The notes under the pieces are model-generated. The model was not told where the DNA came from. It did not search any database and saw nothing but the letters and a program-made list of their open reading frames with translations. 56,481 bases of DNA, taken from Hyphomicrobium sp. (lineage in GTDB: Bacteria > Pseudomonadota > Alphaproteobacteria > Rhizobiales > Hyphomicrobiaceae). Positions within the stretch are counted from its first letter, which is position 1; the number at the start of each line of letters is the position of its first letter. Both the position numbers and the translations under genes were made by a program. Below are positions 10,151 to 18,590 of this stretch, piece by piece. Where the stretch lies: positions 1 through 56,481 of the forward strand of contig NZ_JADZBI010000005.1 of assembly GCF_020852195.1 (NCBI RefSeq). The letters are read 5' to 3'.

Positions 10151-11395
10151 ATGGCGGTCACGGACACGCTGAGGCGCGAGGAGGCGGGCACGCTCCCCTT
10201 CTCGCGCATCTTCCTGGCCATCGGGGGAATCTACGTCGCCCAGAGCCTGGTCTCTGGCCTGACGTTCCAATCCCTGCCGGCGATCCTGCGCAGCTCCGGC
10301 CTGCCCCTCGACCAGATCGGCCTGCTCTCGCTCGGGCTCTTGCCCTGGGCGCTCAAGTTCCTCTGGGCGCCCGCGGTCGAGCGCATCCGGATCGGATCGG
10401 CGAACGGATCGCGCTTCGTCGTCGGTATCGGACAGGCTATCGTCGCGGCTGCGCTGCTGTCGCTGGCGTTCATTCCGCTGAGCGATTTCCCGCTGCTGCT
10501 GGCCGTGCTCCTCCTCGCGGCTGCGGCCGCAGCGACCATCGACATCGCCTGTGACGGCTTCGCCGTCGATCAGCTCGCCGAGAACCGACGCGGATGGGGC
10601 AACACGGCCCAGGTCGGCGGGTCCTACCTCGGATTCATGCTTGGTGGTGGCGCCTATCTCTGGGGCGTGTCGCAGGTGGGGTTCCCCACGGCGACGCTCT
10701 GGCTCATCGTCGCGCTGCTCGTGCTGAGCCTTCCGTTCGTGCTGCTGGCACGCGCCGAGAGGCCGGTAGCGGCGCATGCACCGCACATCCCGTCCCTCCG
10801 CTTCGCCCTTGCGCGTCCCGAGGTGCGCACCGGCCTCCTGCTCGTTGTCCTGGGCGGGATCGGCCCGCGGATCTCCGCGAGCCTCACCGGGCCGTTCCTG
10901 ATCGATCGCGGCGTCGACCTCGGCGTCGTCGGCATTCTGAACGGCACCGCGTCGCTGACGGCGGGCCTGGCCGGCACCGTCATCGGCGGGGCCGTGGTGC
11001 ATTGGCTGGGCGCGCGGCGAGCTGCCGTCACCGCGCTTGGCCTCGACGTGCTGGCGCTGCTCGCGCTGCTGGGGGTGAGCCAGGTTGCATCTCCGCCCCT
11101 GCCGCTGCTGATCGCCGCGCTGCTTGGCCTCACGACGGCGATGGCCATCGGGTTCGTTGCGCTCTATGCGCTGCTGATGGGTGCCTCGTCGCCGCGGCAG
11201 GCCGGCGTCGACTTCACGCTGTTCCAATGCGCCGACGCCAGCACGGCAACGGCTGCCGGCCTCGCAGGCGGCATGCTCGCGGCCTCCTTCGGATATTCGG
11301 CGGTGTTCGGCCTTGCCGGCGCCACGGCCGCGGCCGCCGCGATGGCTGCGATCGGGCTGACCCGCCGCATCGAGAACGCAAGCCAGGGAGCGTGA
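10151..11395 (+). CDS. MFS transporter, RhtX/FptX-like siderophore permease
   Basis: 414-residue, 12-TM-type major facilitator protein. The N-terminal pattern [20 protein letters not shown] followed by [14 protein letters not shown] is characteristic of the RhtX/FptX/AmpG-like group, single-component inner-membrane permeases that replace an ABC transporter for ferric siderophores (rhizobactin, pyochelin). It sits between the TonB receptor (2 bp upstream) and an FAD monooxygenase (1 bp downstream), supporting transfer of the imported ligand across the inner membrane. AmpG-like muropeptide transport is a less likely alternative given the context. Confidence 0.8.
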   Translation: MAVTDTLRREEAGTLPFSRIFLAIGGIYVAQSLVSGLTFQSLPAILRSSGLPLDQIGLLSLGLLPWALKFLWAPAVERIRIGSANGSRFVVGIGQAIVAAALLSLAFIPLSDFPLLLAVLLLAAAAAATIDIACDGFAVDQLAENRRGWGNTAQVGGSYLGFMLGGGAYLWGVSQVGFPTATLWLIVALLVLSLPFVLLARAERPVAAHAPHIPSLRFALARPEVRTGLLLVVLGGIGPRISASLTGPFLIDRGVDLGVVGILNGTASLTAGLAGTVIGGAVVHWLGARRAAVTALGLDVLALLALLGVSQVASPPLPLLIAALLGLTTAMAIGFVALYALLMGASSPRQAGVDFTLFQCADASTATAAGLAGGMLAASFGYSAVFGLAGATAAAAAMAAIGLTRRIENASQGA

Positions 11396-11396
11396 C

Positions 11397-12572
11397 GTGC
11401 AGAGAAAGGCTTTGATCGTCGGCGCCGGCGTTGCCGGCCTTTCGGCGGCCTGGTGGCTGAAGAAGGCGGGCTGGCAGCCGGTGCTCATCGAGCGCGCGCA
11501 CGACCTGCGCGATGCCGGCTACATGCTCGGCCTCTCGGGACCGGGGCTCGAGATCGCAAAGCGCATGGGGCTCGAGCCGACGCTGCAGGCGGCGGCCTGC
11601 TCGGTCAACGAGAACGTCTATCGCGACCGCAAGGGGCGCGAGCTCCTGCGCTTGCGCTATCGCGAGTTCCTGAAGGACCTGCCGTATATTGCACTGCGCC
11701 GCACGGATCTCGTCCAGGCGCTGCGTGATGCCCTTCCCGACGATGTCGAGATCCGCTTCGGAGCCGTCGTCGAGAGCATCGACGACCGGGGCGACGCCGT
11801 CGCCGTGCGCCTCGCCGACGGCACGGCGCTCACCGGCGACCTCCTGATCGGCGCGGACGGGCTCCGGTCCTGGGTACGGCGCACGTGTTTCGGCCCCGAC
11901 GAGCAGTATTTCAAGGAGCTGGGCTACCGCTTCGCCACCTACGATCTCGAAGACGTGCTCAAGCTCGGCAGCGATTTCCTGTCCTACACCGAGCCGGGAC
12001 ACATCGTCGAATACTACACGCTGCACGACGGGCGCCTCGCGGCCCTGCACGTCTGGCGGACCGACGAGACGGCCATCGTAACTTCCGGGGGGCGCTGGCC
12101 AATGCTGCACGACATCTCGCGCAACACACACGAGAGCGTGCGGCGCATGCTGGACGTTGCCGCGCGCGGGCCGGAGCCGCTCGTCGACAATCTGACACTG
12201 GTCGACATGCCGTCCTGGTCGAAGGGGCGCGTTGTCCTGCTCGGGGACGCGGCACACTGCCTGACGCTCATCTCGGGACAGGGCGCCGGGATGTCGATTG
12301 CCTCGGCCTCGATCCTGGCGCAGGAGCTGGCCGAGCGCCCGCTTGTCGAGGCTCTCGCCCGGCACGAGCAGCGGCTGCGCCCCTCCATCGCCAAGCTGCA
12401 GGAGCGGAGCCGGAAGATGGGAGCGCTATTTATCCCCGCCACTCCCTTCTCCTTTAGGCTACGCAACTTCATCCTCCGCCACATGCCGCGCGCTTGGCTT
12501 GCGCGCTACTTCCTCAGCGCCGTACAGTCGGAGATCCTGGCATCGCAGGACGTGGCCCGGACCACCGCGTGA
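11397..12572 (+). CDS. FAD-dependent aromatic-ring-hydroxylase-type monooxygenase
   Basis: 391-residue flavoprotein of the UbiH/p-hydroxybenzoate-hydroxylase superfamily. It has an N-terminal GAGVAG dinucleotide fold (residues 9-14), the LLIGADGLRS (DG) motif near 147-156, and VVLLGDAAHC plus a GQGAGMSIASA segment that binds the FAD ribityl chain. GTG start, 1 bp after the permease stop, so translationally coupled. As third gene of a siderophore-uptake operon it may modify an imported aromatic siderophore or help release iron; this is inference, since UbiH-like enzymes have many substrates. No membrane segment apart from a basic amphipathic C-terminus. Confidence 0.82.
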   Translation: MQRKALIVGAGVAGLSAAWWLKKAGWQPVLIERAHDLRDAGYMLGLSGPGLEIAKRMGLEPTLQAAACSVNENVYRDRKGRELLRLRYREFLKDLPYIALRRTDLVQALRDALPDDVEIRFGAVVESIDDRGDAVAVRLADGTALTGDLLIGADGLRSWVRRTCFGPDEQYFKELGYRFATYDLEDVLKLGSDFLSYTEPGHIVEYYTLHDGRLAALHVWRTDETAIVTSGGRWPMLHDISRNTHESVRRMLDVAARGPEPLVDNLTLVDMPSWSKGRVVLLGDAAHCLTLISGQGAGMSIASASILAQELAERPLVEALARHEQRLRPSIAKLQERSRKMGALFIPATPFSFRLRNFILRHMPRAWLARYFLSAVQSEILASQDVARTTA

Positions 12573-12590
12573 CATTCAGGAGACCGTGCC

Positions 12591-13586
12591 ATGCACACTC
12601 ATTCGCTCGACACCTGGCGCCATTCGCACTTTTTCCTGGGCGCACACCATCAGGACAACGAGCGGCGCGTGTGGCTCGTGGTGGCGCTCACGACAGTGAC
12701 CATGGTTGCCGAAATCGTCGGCGGTACGATCTTCGGCAGCGTCGCGTTGACCGCCGACGGCTGGCACATGGCCACCCACGCCGCGGCGCTCTCGATCAGC
12801 GGGCTCGCTTACGCCTTTGCGCGCCGCCAGGCCCATAACCCGCGCTATACGTTCGGGACCGGAAAGTTCGGCGAGCTTGCCGGCTACACGAGCGCGATCC
12901 TGCTGGGCGTGATCTCGATCGGCATCGTGTATCAGGCGGCCGAGAGATTTATCGAGCCGGTGCAGATCCACTATACCGAGGCCATGGTGGTGGCCGTGCT
13001 GGGGCTGCTCGTCAACCTCGTGAGCGCCTGGCTGCTGAGCGACCATGACCACGGCCATAACCATCACCACGATCATCATCACCACTATCACGATGGGCCG
13101 GACATGCACGATCATGGACACCATCATGCGCACGCACATGGGCATGGGCACGCGCATGGGCGTCATGCCGACGGCAACCGGCGGGCCGCCTTCGCTCATG
13201 TGGTCGCGGATGCGCTCACGTCCGCGCTTGCGATCCTCGCCCTGATCGCGGCCAGCATGTTCGGCTGGACGTGGATCGATCCCCTGGTCGGCGTCGTCGG
13301 GGCGGTGCTGATCGCCATCTGGGCGTTGAATATCATGCGCACTACGTCAGCCGTGCTGCTCGATACGCTGCCGAGCGAGGAGACCGCCGCCTCGGTACGC
13401 GCCGCGCTGGAGATCGGCGACGATCGGGTGACGGATCTCCACCTGTGGCAGCTCGGTCCCGGGCACATGGGTGCTATCGTGTCGATCGTTACGCACGACC
13501 CGCGCCCGCCGGAGCACTACAAGGCCAAGCTCAGCGCCATTCCGCACCTGTCCCACACGACGGTCGAGGTGCTGCACTGCGCTTAG
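12591..13586 (+). CDS. dmeF: CDF family Co(II)/Ni(II) efflux transporter, DmeF-like
   Basis: 331-residue cation diffusion facilitator that exports divalent metal, probably cobalt or nickel, in exchange for protons. The N-terminal segment with HFFLGAHHQDNERR and the metal-site helix ADGWHMATH (Asp56, His59, His63) are characteristic of DmeF; the second metal helix carries HVVADALTS. A long histidine-rich cytoplasmic loop (residues about 151-193, 27 or so His) lies between TM4 and TM5. AGGAGA ribosome site. It starts 18 bp after the FAD monooxygenase, so it could be read through from the siderophore operon. A dmeR-type repressor is not seen beside it. Substrate assignment rests on family resemblance. 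Confidence 0.85.
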   Translation: MHTHSLDTWRHSHFFLGAHHQDNERRVWLVVALTTVTMVAEIVGGTIFGSVALTADGWHMATHAAALSISGLAYAFARRQAHNPRYTFGTGKFGELAGYTSAILLGVISIGIVYQAAERFIEPVQIHYTEAMVVAVLGLLVNLVSAWLLSDHDHGHNHHHDHHHHYHDGPDMHDHGHHHAHAHGHGHAHGRHADGNRRAAFAHVVADALTSALAILALIAASMFGWTWIDPLVGVVGAVLIAIWALNIMRTTSAVLLDTLPSEETAASVRAALEIGDDRVTDLHLWQLGPGHMGAIVSIVTHDPRPPEHYKAKLSAIPHLSHTTVEVLHCA

Positions 13587-13672
13587 GCTGGCTCTCGGGC
13601 CGCCGCGGTCACGTCCCGCCGTAGTCTCGCCGGTTGCACGCTGCGCCATCGTCCGGCAGGATCGGCGGCGCA

Positions 13673-14140
13673 ATGGACCTTCAACTTCTTACCAACGCAC
13701 AACGGCGCCGCATCACGTGCATCGGCGAGAGCTATCAACGCCTCACGGGGCGGGCGCTCGTTTCCGCCGAAGGCGACCCCGTCGAAGCGCTCTGGTCGTC
13801 ACCGGTCGCCGTCGTCGCGCACGGCACGGAACCCGATCCCATCTTCTTCTTCGGCAACCGGACCGCCTTGGCGCTCTTTGAAATGGACTTCGGCACGTTC
13901 ACGCGCCTGCCCTCGCGTCTCTCCGCGGAGCCGATGCTTCGGGACGAGCGCGCCCGACTTCTCGAACGCGTGACGCGCGACGGTCTTATCGAGGACTACG
14001 CCGGCGTGCGCATCTCCGCGACCGGCAAGCGCTTTCGCATCTCGAATGCGTCGGTGTGGAACCTCGCCCACGCGACCGGCGAAGCAGCCGGCCAAGCCGC
14101 TGCCTTCGCCGAGTGGACCACCGTTGCAAGCTCCGGCTAG
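13673..14140 (+). CDS. MEKHLA domain-containing protein
   Basis: 155-residue soluble protein matching the MEKHLA domain, a PAS-related sensory fold found at the C-terminus of plant HD-ZIP III proteins and as stand-alone bacterial proteins. Visible features are VVAHGTEPDPIFFFGN, ALALFEMD, the LPSRLSAEP segment and the AVRIS/RFRI core near residue 115-125. I use ATG 13673 (GGCGGCG upstream); a TTG at 13634 in frame would add 13 residues. No DNA-binding or enzymatic domain. It precedes the Crp/Fnr regulator by 189 bp on the same strand, so it may belong to that locus as a small-molecule or redox sensor, but the function is unknown. Confidence 0.72.
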   Translation: MDLQLLTNAQRRRITCIGESYQRLTGRALVSAEGDPVEALWSSPVAVVAHGTEPDPIFFFGNRTALALFEMDFGTFTRLPSRLSAEPMLRDERARLLERVTRDGLIEDYAGVRISATGKRFRISNASVWNLAHATGEAAGQAAAFAEWTTVASSG

Positions 14141-14195
14141 CCGGGCGGAGAGCGCCGGTAGTGAAGAGCAATTCTGACGCTGAGCCGCGCGCGCC

Positions 14196-14209
14196 TTGAC
14201 CGCGGTCAA
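14196..14209. promoter_or_regulatory. FNR/NNR-type operator, perfect dyad
   Basis: TTGACCGCGGTCAA is a perfect inverted repeat with the TTGA(C/T)-N4-(A/G)TCAA layout recognised by FNR, DNR and NnrR proteins. It lies about 120 bp upstream of the Crp/Fnr gene and just upstream of an AT-rich stretch (14241-14270, many TATA-like hexamers) that could hold the -10. This suggests autoregulation or control by a second Fnr-family protein. Confidence 0.6.
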
Positions 14210-14329
14210 GCGGCCCCGAGATAAGCCAGCCGCTCGGCGGCCTTTATTATATATATTTATAGTATAGAAATCTTTTGAGGGTGCTGGCGGCGGAGAGCTC
14301 TCGCGGATTGATGCCCAAGGAGTCGGGTC

Positions 14330-15016
14330 ATGGTCGCAGGACGCGATCTCGAAATGCTGAGGAACGCACTGTTCCTGAGCGGCGCCCCGGAGGACGCGTT
14401 TCAGACGTTCGCGGCCAAGACCCCGGTCGTGACGCTCTCGTCGGGCGAGCCTCTTTTCAATCAAGACGATCCCGCGACGGCCTTCTACTTCGTGCTGGAA
14501 GGATGGGTGGCCGTCTTCCGTGAGGGACCGGACGGGTCGCGGACGGCCATTCACCTCGTCGGTCCGGGCGAATCCTTCGCGGAAGCGGTCCTGGCCCGCG
14601 AGGCGCGCTATCCCGCAAGCGCGGAAGCGGCAACGGATCTTCGCGTGGCGCGCATCGACACGACGCGGTTCCGCGATCTCATCCTGCAGTCGCCCGAACT
14701 CGCCCTGTCTATCATCGGCGCCGTCTTCGCCAAGCTGAGGCGTCTCGTGGGGCGCATCGAGCAGGATCAGGAATGGTCCCCGCAACGGCGCGTGGCCGCG
14801 TTCCTCCACAGGATCTGCGGCGACAAGAACGGCATCTGCCGCTTTGAGCTGCCCGTCGAGCAGCGCTACATCGCGGCGCGCCTCTCGATGACCCCGGCCA
14901 CGTTCTCCCGCGCGCTCGCAGACCTCGCCGCCGTGGGCGTGGAGGCGCGGCGCCGCAAGATCGTCGTTAGTGACGTGAGCCGCCTGGCGCGCTTCGTGAA
15001 CCACGACGAGCATTGA
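14330..15016 (+). CDS. Crp/Fnr family regulator (DNR/NNR-like)
   Basis: 228-residue activator with an N-terminal cyclic-nucleotide-like effector domain (about 15-130), dimerisation helix (125-150) and C-terminal winged HTH (150-220; YIAARLSMTPATFSRAL). No N-terminal or internal cysteine cluster for an Fe-S centre (only Cys163 and Cys170), so it is not an oxygen-sensing Fnr; DNR/NnrR-type nitric-oxide regulators share this lack. In the recognition helix the Ser-Arg pair (193-194) is kept but the usual Glu is Ala190. Start supported by AAGGAGTC. FNR-type dyads lie upstream of this gene and of the following TonB receptor, and two NnrS genes end the cluster, so a role in NO or low-oxygen response is likely. 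Confidence 0.83.
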   Translation: MVAGRDLEMLRNALFLSGAPEDAFQTFAAKTPVVTLSSGEPLFNQDDPATAFYFVLEGWVAVFREGPDGSRTAIHLVGPGESFAEAVLAREARYPASAEAATDLRVARIDTTRFRDLILQSPELALSIIGAVFAKLRRLVGRIEQDQEWSPQRRVAAFLHRICGDKNGICRFELPVEQRYIAARLSMTPATFSRALADLAAVGVEARRRKIVVSDVSRLARFVNHDEH

Positions 15017-15083
15017 GCCCTGCTCATTCCCGCCCCGATACGCGTGACCTGATAGCCACATTCGACGGCGTCAAGCGCGCCAC

Positions 15084-15097
15084 TTGATCTTCGACAA
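15084..15097. promoter_or_regulatory. Candidate FNR/NNR-type half-conserved site
   Basis: TTGATCTTCGACAA matches the TTGAT-N4-ATCAA consensus at eight of ten positions. It lies 62 bp upstream of the TonB receptor start, in the 142-bp space after the Crp/Fnr gene, which would fit activation of the receptor-ABC-NnrS operon by that regulator. Confidence 0.45.
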
Positions 15098-15158
15098 GTC
15101 GCCTGCGGTTTAACCGGATTAATTTAGTCAACAAATTTACATCCGGAGCGACCATAAG

Positions 15159-17546
15159 ATGTACGTCTCTGCACGCTTTCCGCGACCGCTCAGCCCCTTG
15201 TCCGGCGTCACCCTCGTTCCTGCGCGGCCGCTCGGGGGTTTGAGCGCTGCATTGATCGCTCTCCTTATGTGCTCGACCAGCGTGATGGGCCAATCCGCCG
15301 CGCCCGGAGCGACCGTCGAGCTGCCCGCGGTGGTGGTCGAAGGCAGCGCGCCCGCGCCCAAGAAAAAGAAGAAGGCTGCAAGCCCTACGTCGTCGGCCGG
15401 CGTACAAGCCGCGACGGCGACCGGGTCCGCCCCGGAGGAGAGCTCCGACGGCGCAGGATCGGCCGCCGCCGAAGCGGCGCGCAAGCTCGATGCAATCGCC
15501 GGCGGCACCAGCGTGGTCGCCAACGAGGACATCAGCCCGAAGGCCAGTGCATCGCTGTCGGAGATGCTGGCCTTCGTGCCCGGCGTCGTGGTGCAGAACT
15601 TCTTCGGCGGCAACGATCAACCGCGCCTGCAGATCCGCAGATCGGGCCTGCAGCAGAACCCATCCGAGCGCGGCACGCTGGTGCTGCAGGACGGCCTGCC
15701 GATCAATCGCGCGGACGGCTCCTACATCGTGGGCTTCGCCGATCCCAAGAGCGCCGCGTTCGCGGAGATCTATCGCGGCTATACGGCCAACCGCCTCGGC
15801 GCGACCGTGCTCGGCGGCGCCATCAATTTCGTATCTCCCACCGGCATCACGTCGCCCGGAGCGGAAGTGACCGTCGAAGGCGGCAGCTTCGGCCATTTCG
15901 CGACCCACGCGCAGGCCGGTGCCCAGCAGGGCAACTTCGATGCGCACGCGAGCCTCAGCTACACCGAGCGCGACGGCTATCGCGAGCACAACGAGTCCGA
16001 GCGCACGAATTTCAACCTCAACGCCGGCGCGCGCGTGAACGACAACATCTCGACGCGCCTGTTCTTCGGCTACACGGATCTCTCTTTCGATGTCGTCGGG
16101 CCGCTCTCGCGCGACCTGCTCGAGCAGAACCCGAAGCAGACCTGCTCCGGCCCTCCATTCCCGAGCCCGGTCCCGGCCTATCCGCTGCCGGCGGGCTCGT
16201 GCCGCGGGCCGAACGTGCTTCGGGACGATCCCCATCGCGAAGCCGAGCAGTTCCGCATCGGCTCGCGCACCACGGCCCGCTCCGGCGCCGACCTGTTCGA
16301 CGTCGCGCTCGGCTACACCTATACCGACGACAGCTTCACGTTCCCGGTCGGGAGCGGCGTGCGCGACACGGAAGGCGGCGACTTCACAGCCGTGGCGCGC
16401 TACGCTTACGCTCCTCACCCGTCCCGGGCCCTGCCGCTGTTCGAGCTGACCGGCCAGTATGTGGTCGGATCCACGGACAGGGACTACTTCATCAACGCAC
16501 GCGGTAAAAAAGGCGCGCTGTTCGGCGAGAACGAGTTCGACTCGACGACGCTGTCGATCCATACCGGCTTCAACGTCCCGCTCACCGAGCGTCTGACCGT
16601 CTCGCCGGCCATCGCCTATTCCTATGCCAGCCGCGAGAACGCGGACGTCTTCGCCGGCGCCTCGCGCCCGAGATACAATGCGGCGACCAACACCTATGTC
16701 GCTTCGCTGCCGTTCGCGGATACGAGCTACGACCATTCCTATCAGGAATGGACCCCGAGTCTCGGGTTGACCTACGATCTCGCGCGCAACCAATCGCTCT
16801 TCGCGGCCGTCAGTCGCAGCTTCGAGCCGCCGACGCATGACGACCTTATTGCAGCGATCCAGGGCTCGCCGCACAGCAGCGCCGGCACGAACCCCAGCGG
16901 CGCCACCCCCGCGCTGTTCTCCACGCCCGATCTCGATGCCCAGACCGCCACCACGCTGGAGGGCGGCTGGAAGGGCAGCACACGCGACTTCGCGTGGTCG
17001 GCGATCGCCTACTATTCGTGGGTCGAGGACGAGCTCCTGAACCTGCGCGATGCCTCTGGCAACTCGCTCGGCGCCATCAACGCCGACAAGACCACGCATT
17101 TCGGCATCGAGCTCGGCGCGGCTGTCGACATCACGACCAACCTCAGCGGACGCGCTGCCTACACGTACCAGGACTTCCGCTTCGACGGCGACGCCAATCA
17201 CGGAGACAATCGCCTGGCCGGTGCCCCGCGTCACATCGTGAACGCGGCTCTGCGCTACACGTTCATTCCGGGGCTCTGGCTTGAAGCCGAGGTCAACTGG
17301 GTGCCGGACGAGACACCCGTCGACAACGCCAACACGCTTTTCAATGAAGCCTACACAGTGGTCGATTTGCGCTCGAACTACGACATCACCGAAAGCATCT
17401 CGATCTTCGGAGAGGTCGCGAACGTGTTCGACGAGAAGTATGCGTCGGCAACGCTGATCGTCGACAGTGTGCAGTACCCTGATCAGGCCGTGTTCCTGCC
17501 GGGCGACGGCCGGGCCTTCATCGTGGGAGCCAAAGCGAAGTTCTGA
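15159..17546 (+). CDS. TonB-dependent receptor of the Fnr/NnrS-linked cluster
   Basis: 795-residue outer-membrane receptor. A long signal region (hydrophobic core about 30-42, cleavage near MGQ-SA) is followed by a TonB-box-like VELPAVVVEG and a Lys/Ala-rich linker. The plug spans about 105-225 (LSEMLAFVPGVVVQNF, LQIRRSGL, GTLVLQDGLPIN, LGGAINFVSP). The barrel ends in KAKF, the classical C-terminal Phe. An outer loop near residue 325-350 holds a Cys pair separated by a Pro-rich stretch. CGGAG ribosome site. The stop overlaps the start of the binding-protein gene (TGATG), so outer-membrane uptake and the ABC importer are coupled. FecA-like metal-chelate import is likely; the ligand is unknown. 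Confidence 0.87.
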   Translation: MYVSARFPRPLSPLSGVTLVPARPLGGLSAALIALLMCSTSVMGQSAAPGATVELPAVVVEGSAPAPKKKKKAASPTSSAGVQAATATGSAPEESSDGAGSAAAEAARKLDAIAGGTSVVANEDISPKASASLSEMLAFVPGVVVQNFFGGNDQPRLQIRRSGLQQNPSERGTLVLQDGLPINRADGSYIVGFADPKSAAFAEIYRGYTANRLGATVLGGAINFVSPTGITSPGAEVTVEGGSFGHFATHAQAGAQQGNFDAHASLSYTERDGYREHNESERTNFNLNAGARVNDNISTRLFFGYTDLSFDVVGPLSRDLLEQNPKQTCSGPPFPSPVPAYPLPAGSCRGPNVLRDDPHREAEQFRIGSRTTARSGADLFDVALGYTYTDDSFTFPVGSGVRDTEGGDFTAVARYAYAPHPSRALPLFELTGQYVVGSTDRDYFINARGKKGALFGENEFDSTTLSIHTGFNVPLTERLTVSPAIAYSYASRENADVFAGASRPRYNAATNTYVASLPFADTSYDHSYQEWTPSLGLTYDLARNQSLFAAVSRSFEPPTHDDLIAAIQGSPHSSAGTNPSGATPALFSTPDLDAQTATTLEGGWKGSTRDFAWSAIAYYSWVEDELLNLRDASGNSLGAINADKTTHFGIELGAAVDITTNLSGRAAYTYQDFRFDGDANHGDNRLAGAPRHIVNAALRYTFIPGLWLEAEVNWVPDETPVDNANTLFNEAYTVVDLRSNYDITESISIFGEVANVFDEKYASATLIVDSVQYPDQAVFLPGDGRAFIVGAKAKF

Positions 17547-18583
17547 TGAAAACAGGCACGTGCCCCGGGCTTCGGCCCGCCGATCTCCGGGGCCTCACAC
17601 GTCGCACGATCCTGAAAGGCGGAGCGTCGCTTGGCGGCGCTTTTGCCGTTTCCGCGCTGGCGCCCGCGTTCGCGTACGCCGCTCCCATCGACCGGCTCGA
17701 GATCTGGGGACCGCCCGCCGGCCCCTCGATCACGGTCCTGCACGCGATCGCCACCGGCGGGCTCGACGATGCCGTCCGCAAGCCGAGCCTCAGGGTGTGG
17801 CGCCAGGTGGACGAAGTGCGCGCCGGCCTCACGTCGAAAGCTCTCGACGTCGGCATCATGCCGGTGCCGGTTGCCGCCAATCTCTACAATCGGGGGCTCG
17901 GCGTGCGCCTCGTCAACGTGATGACCAACGGCATCCTGTACGTGATGTCGACGGATGCGTCGCTGACGAGCCTCGAGGCCCTGCGCGGGCGCAAGCTCGC
18001 GACGCTGTTTCCGAACGAGCTGCCGAGTCTGCTCATGGAGCGCCTGTTCCGGCATGCCGGCATCGATGCGGCCAAGGAGATCGAGCTGGTTCCGACCGCG
18101 ACACCGCTCGAAGCCATGCAGCTCCTCGTGCTTGGCCGAGTCGACGCGGCGCTCGTTCCGGAGCCCGCGGCCTCGGCCGCCATCGTCAAGGGCAAGCTCG
18201 CCGGCAAGACGGTCCACCGGGTGATCGATCTGCAGATCGAATGGGGCAAGATGACCGGCGCGCACAAGATCGTGCCGCAAGCGGGCCTTGTCGTGACCGA
18301 CCGCTTCCGCGAGGCGAACGCGGCGGTCGTGGAGGCCATCCAGGGCAGCCTCGTGAAGGCGGCTGCCGATGTGGCGGCGCACCCGGCGCGTGCCGCCAAC
18401 AACGCGGCCGGGCCTCTGCAGATGCCCTGGCCGGTGATCGAGGCGTCTATTCCCTTCTGCAATCTCGTGGCCACGCCCGCCCGCGATGCGCGACCCGCCA
18501 TCGAGGCCGTGCTGCAGGCCATGGCCGACGTCAATCCCGGATATATCGGAGGGCGGCTGCCGGATTCGGCGTTCTACCTGTGA
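17546..18583 (+). CDS. ABC transporter substrate-binding protein (NitT/TauT-like, Tat signal)
   Basis: 345-residue periplasmic binding protein of the NitT/TauT/Thi5-like group. The N-terminus has a twin-arginine-like signal (LTRRTILKGGASLGG, hydrophobic core, cleavage near AYA). The mature part shows the paired lobes typical of the family, such as LEALRGRKLATLFPNELPSLL and LVLGRVDAALVPEPAAS. It overlaps the TonB receptor stop by 1 bp and is followed by permease and ATPase. A Tat-exported solute-binding protein often implies a pre-folded or cofactor-bearing protein, but here it may only be a family habit. The ligand cannot be inferred; coupling to a TonB receptor argues against a small freely diffusing anion. 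Confidence 0.82.
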   Translation: MKTGTCPGLRPADLRGLTRRTILKGGASLGGAFAVSALAPAFAYAAPIDRLEIWGPPAGPSITVLHAIATGGLDDAVRKPSLRVWRQVDEVRAGLTSKALDVGIMPVPVAANLYNRGLGVRLVNVMTNGILYVMSTDASLTSLEALRGRKLATLFPNELPSLLMERLFRHAGIDAAKEIELVPTATPLEAMQLLVLGRVDAALVPEPAASAAIVKGKLAGKTVHRVIDLQIEWGKMTGAHKIVPQAGLVVTDRFREANAAVVEAIQGSLVKAAADVAAHPARAANNAAGPLQMPWPVIEASIPFCNLVATPARDARPAIEAVLQAMADVNPGYIGGRLPDSAFYL

Positions 18584-18590
18584 GGCTAGG

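Noticed and set aside
13045..13170. CAT/CAC-rich repeats as a DNA repeat or CRISPR-like array
   Set aside because: They are the codons of the His-rich loop of the DmeF-like protein, with no regular unit or spacer.
7902..15125. Shared AACCGGATT before both TonB receptor genes (7917 and 15111 regions) as a common operator
   Set aside because: Only nine bases, no dyad symmetry, and the flanks differ; likely chance.
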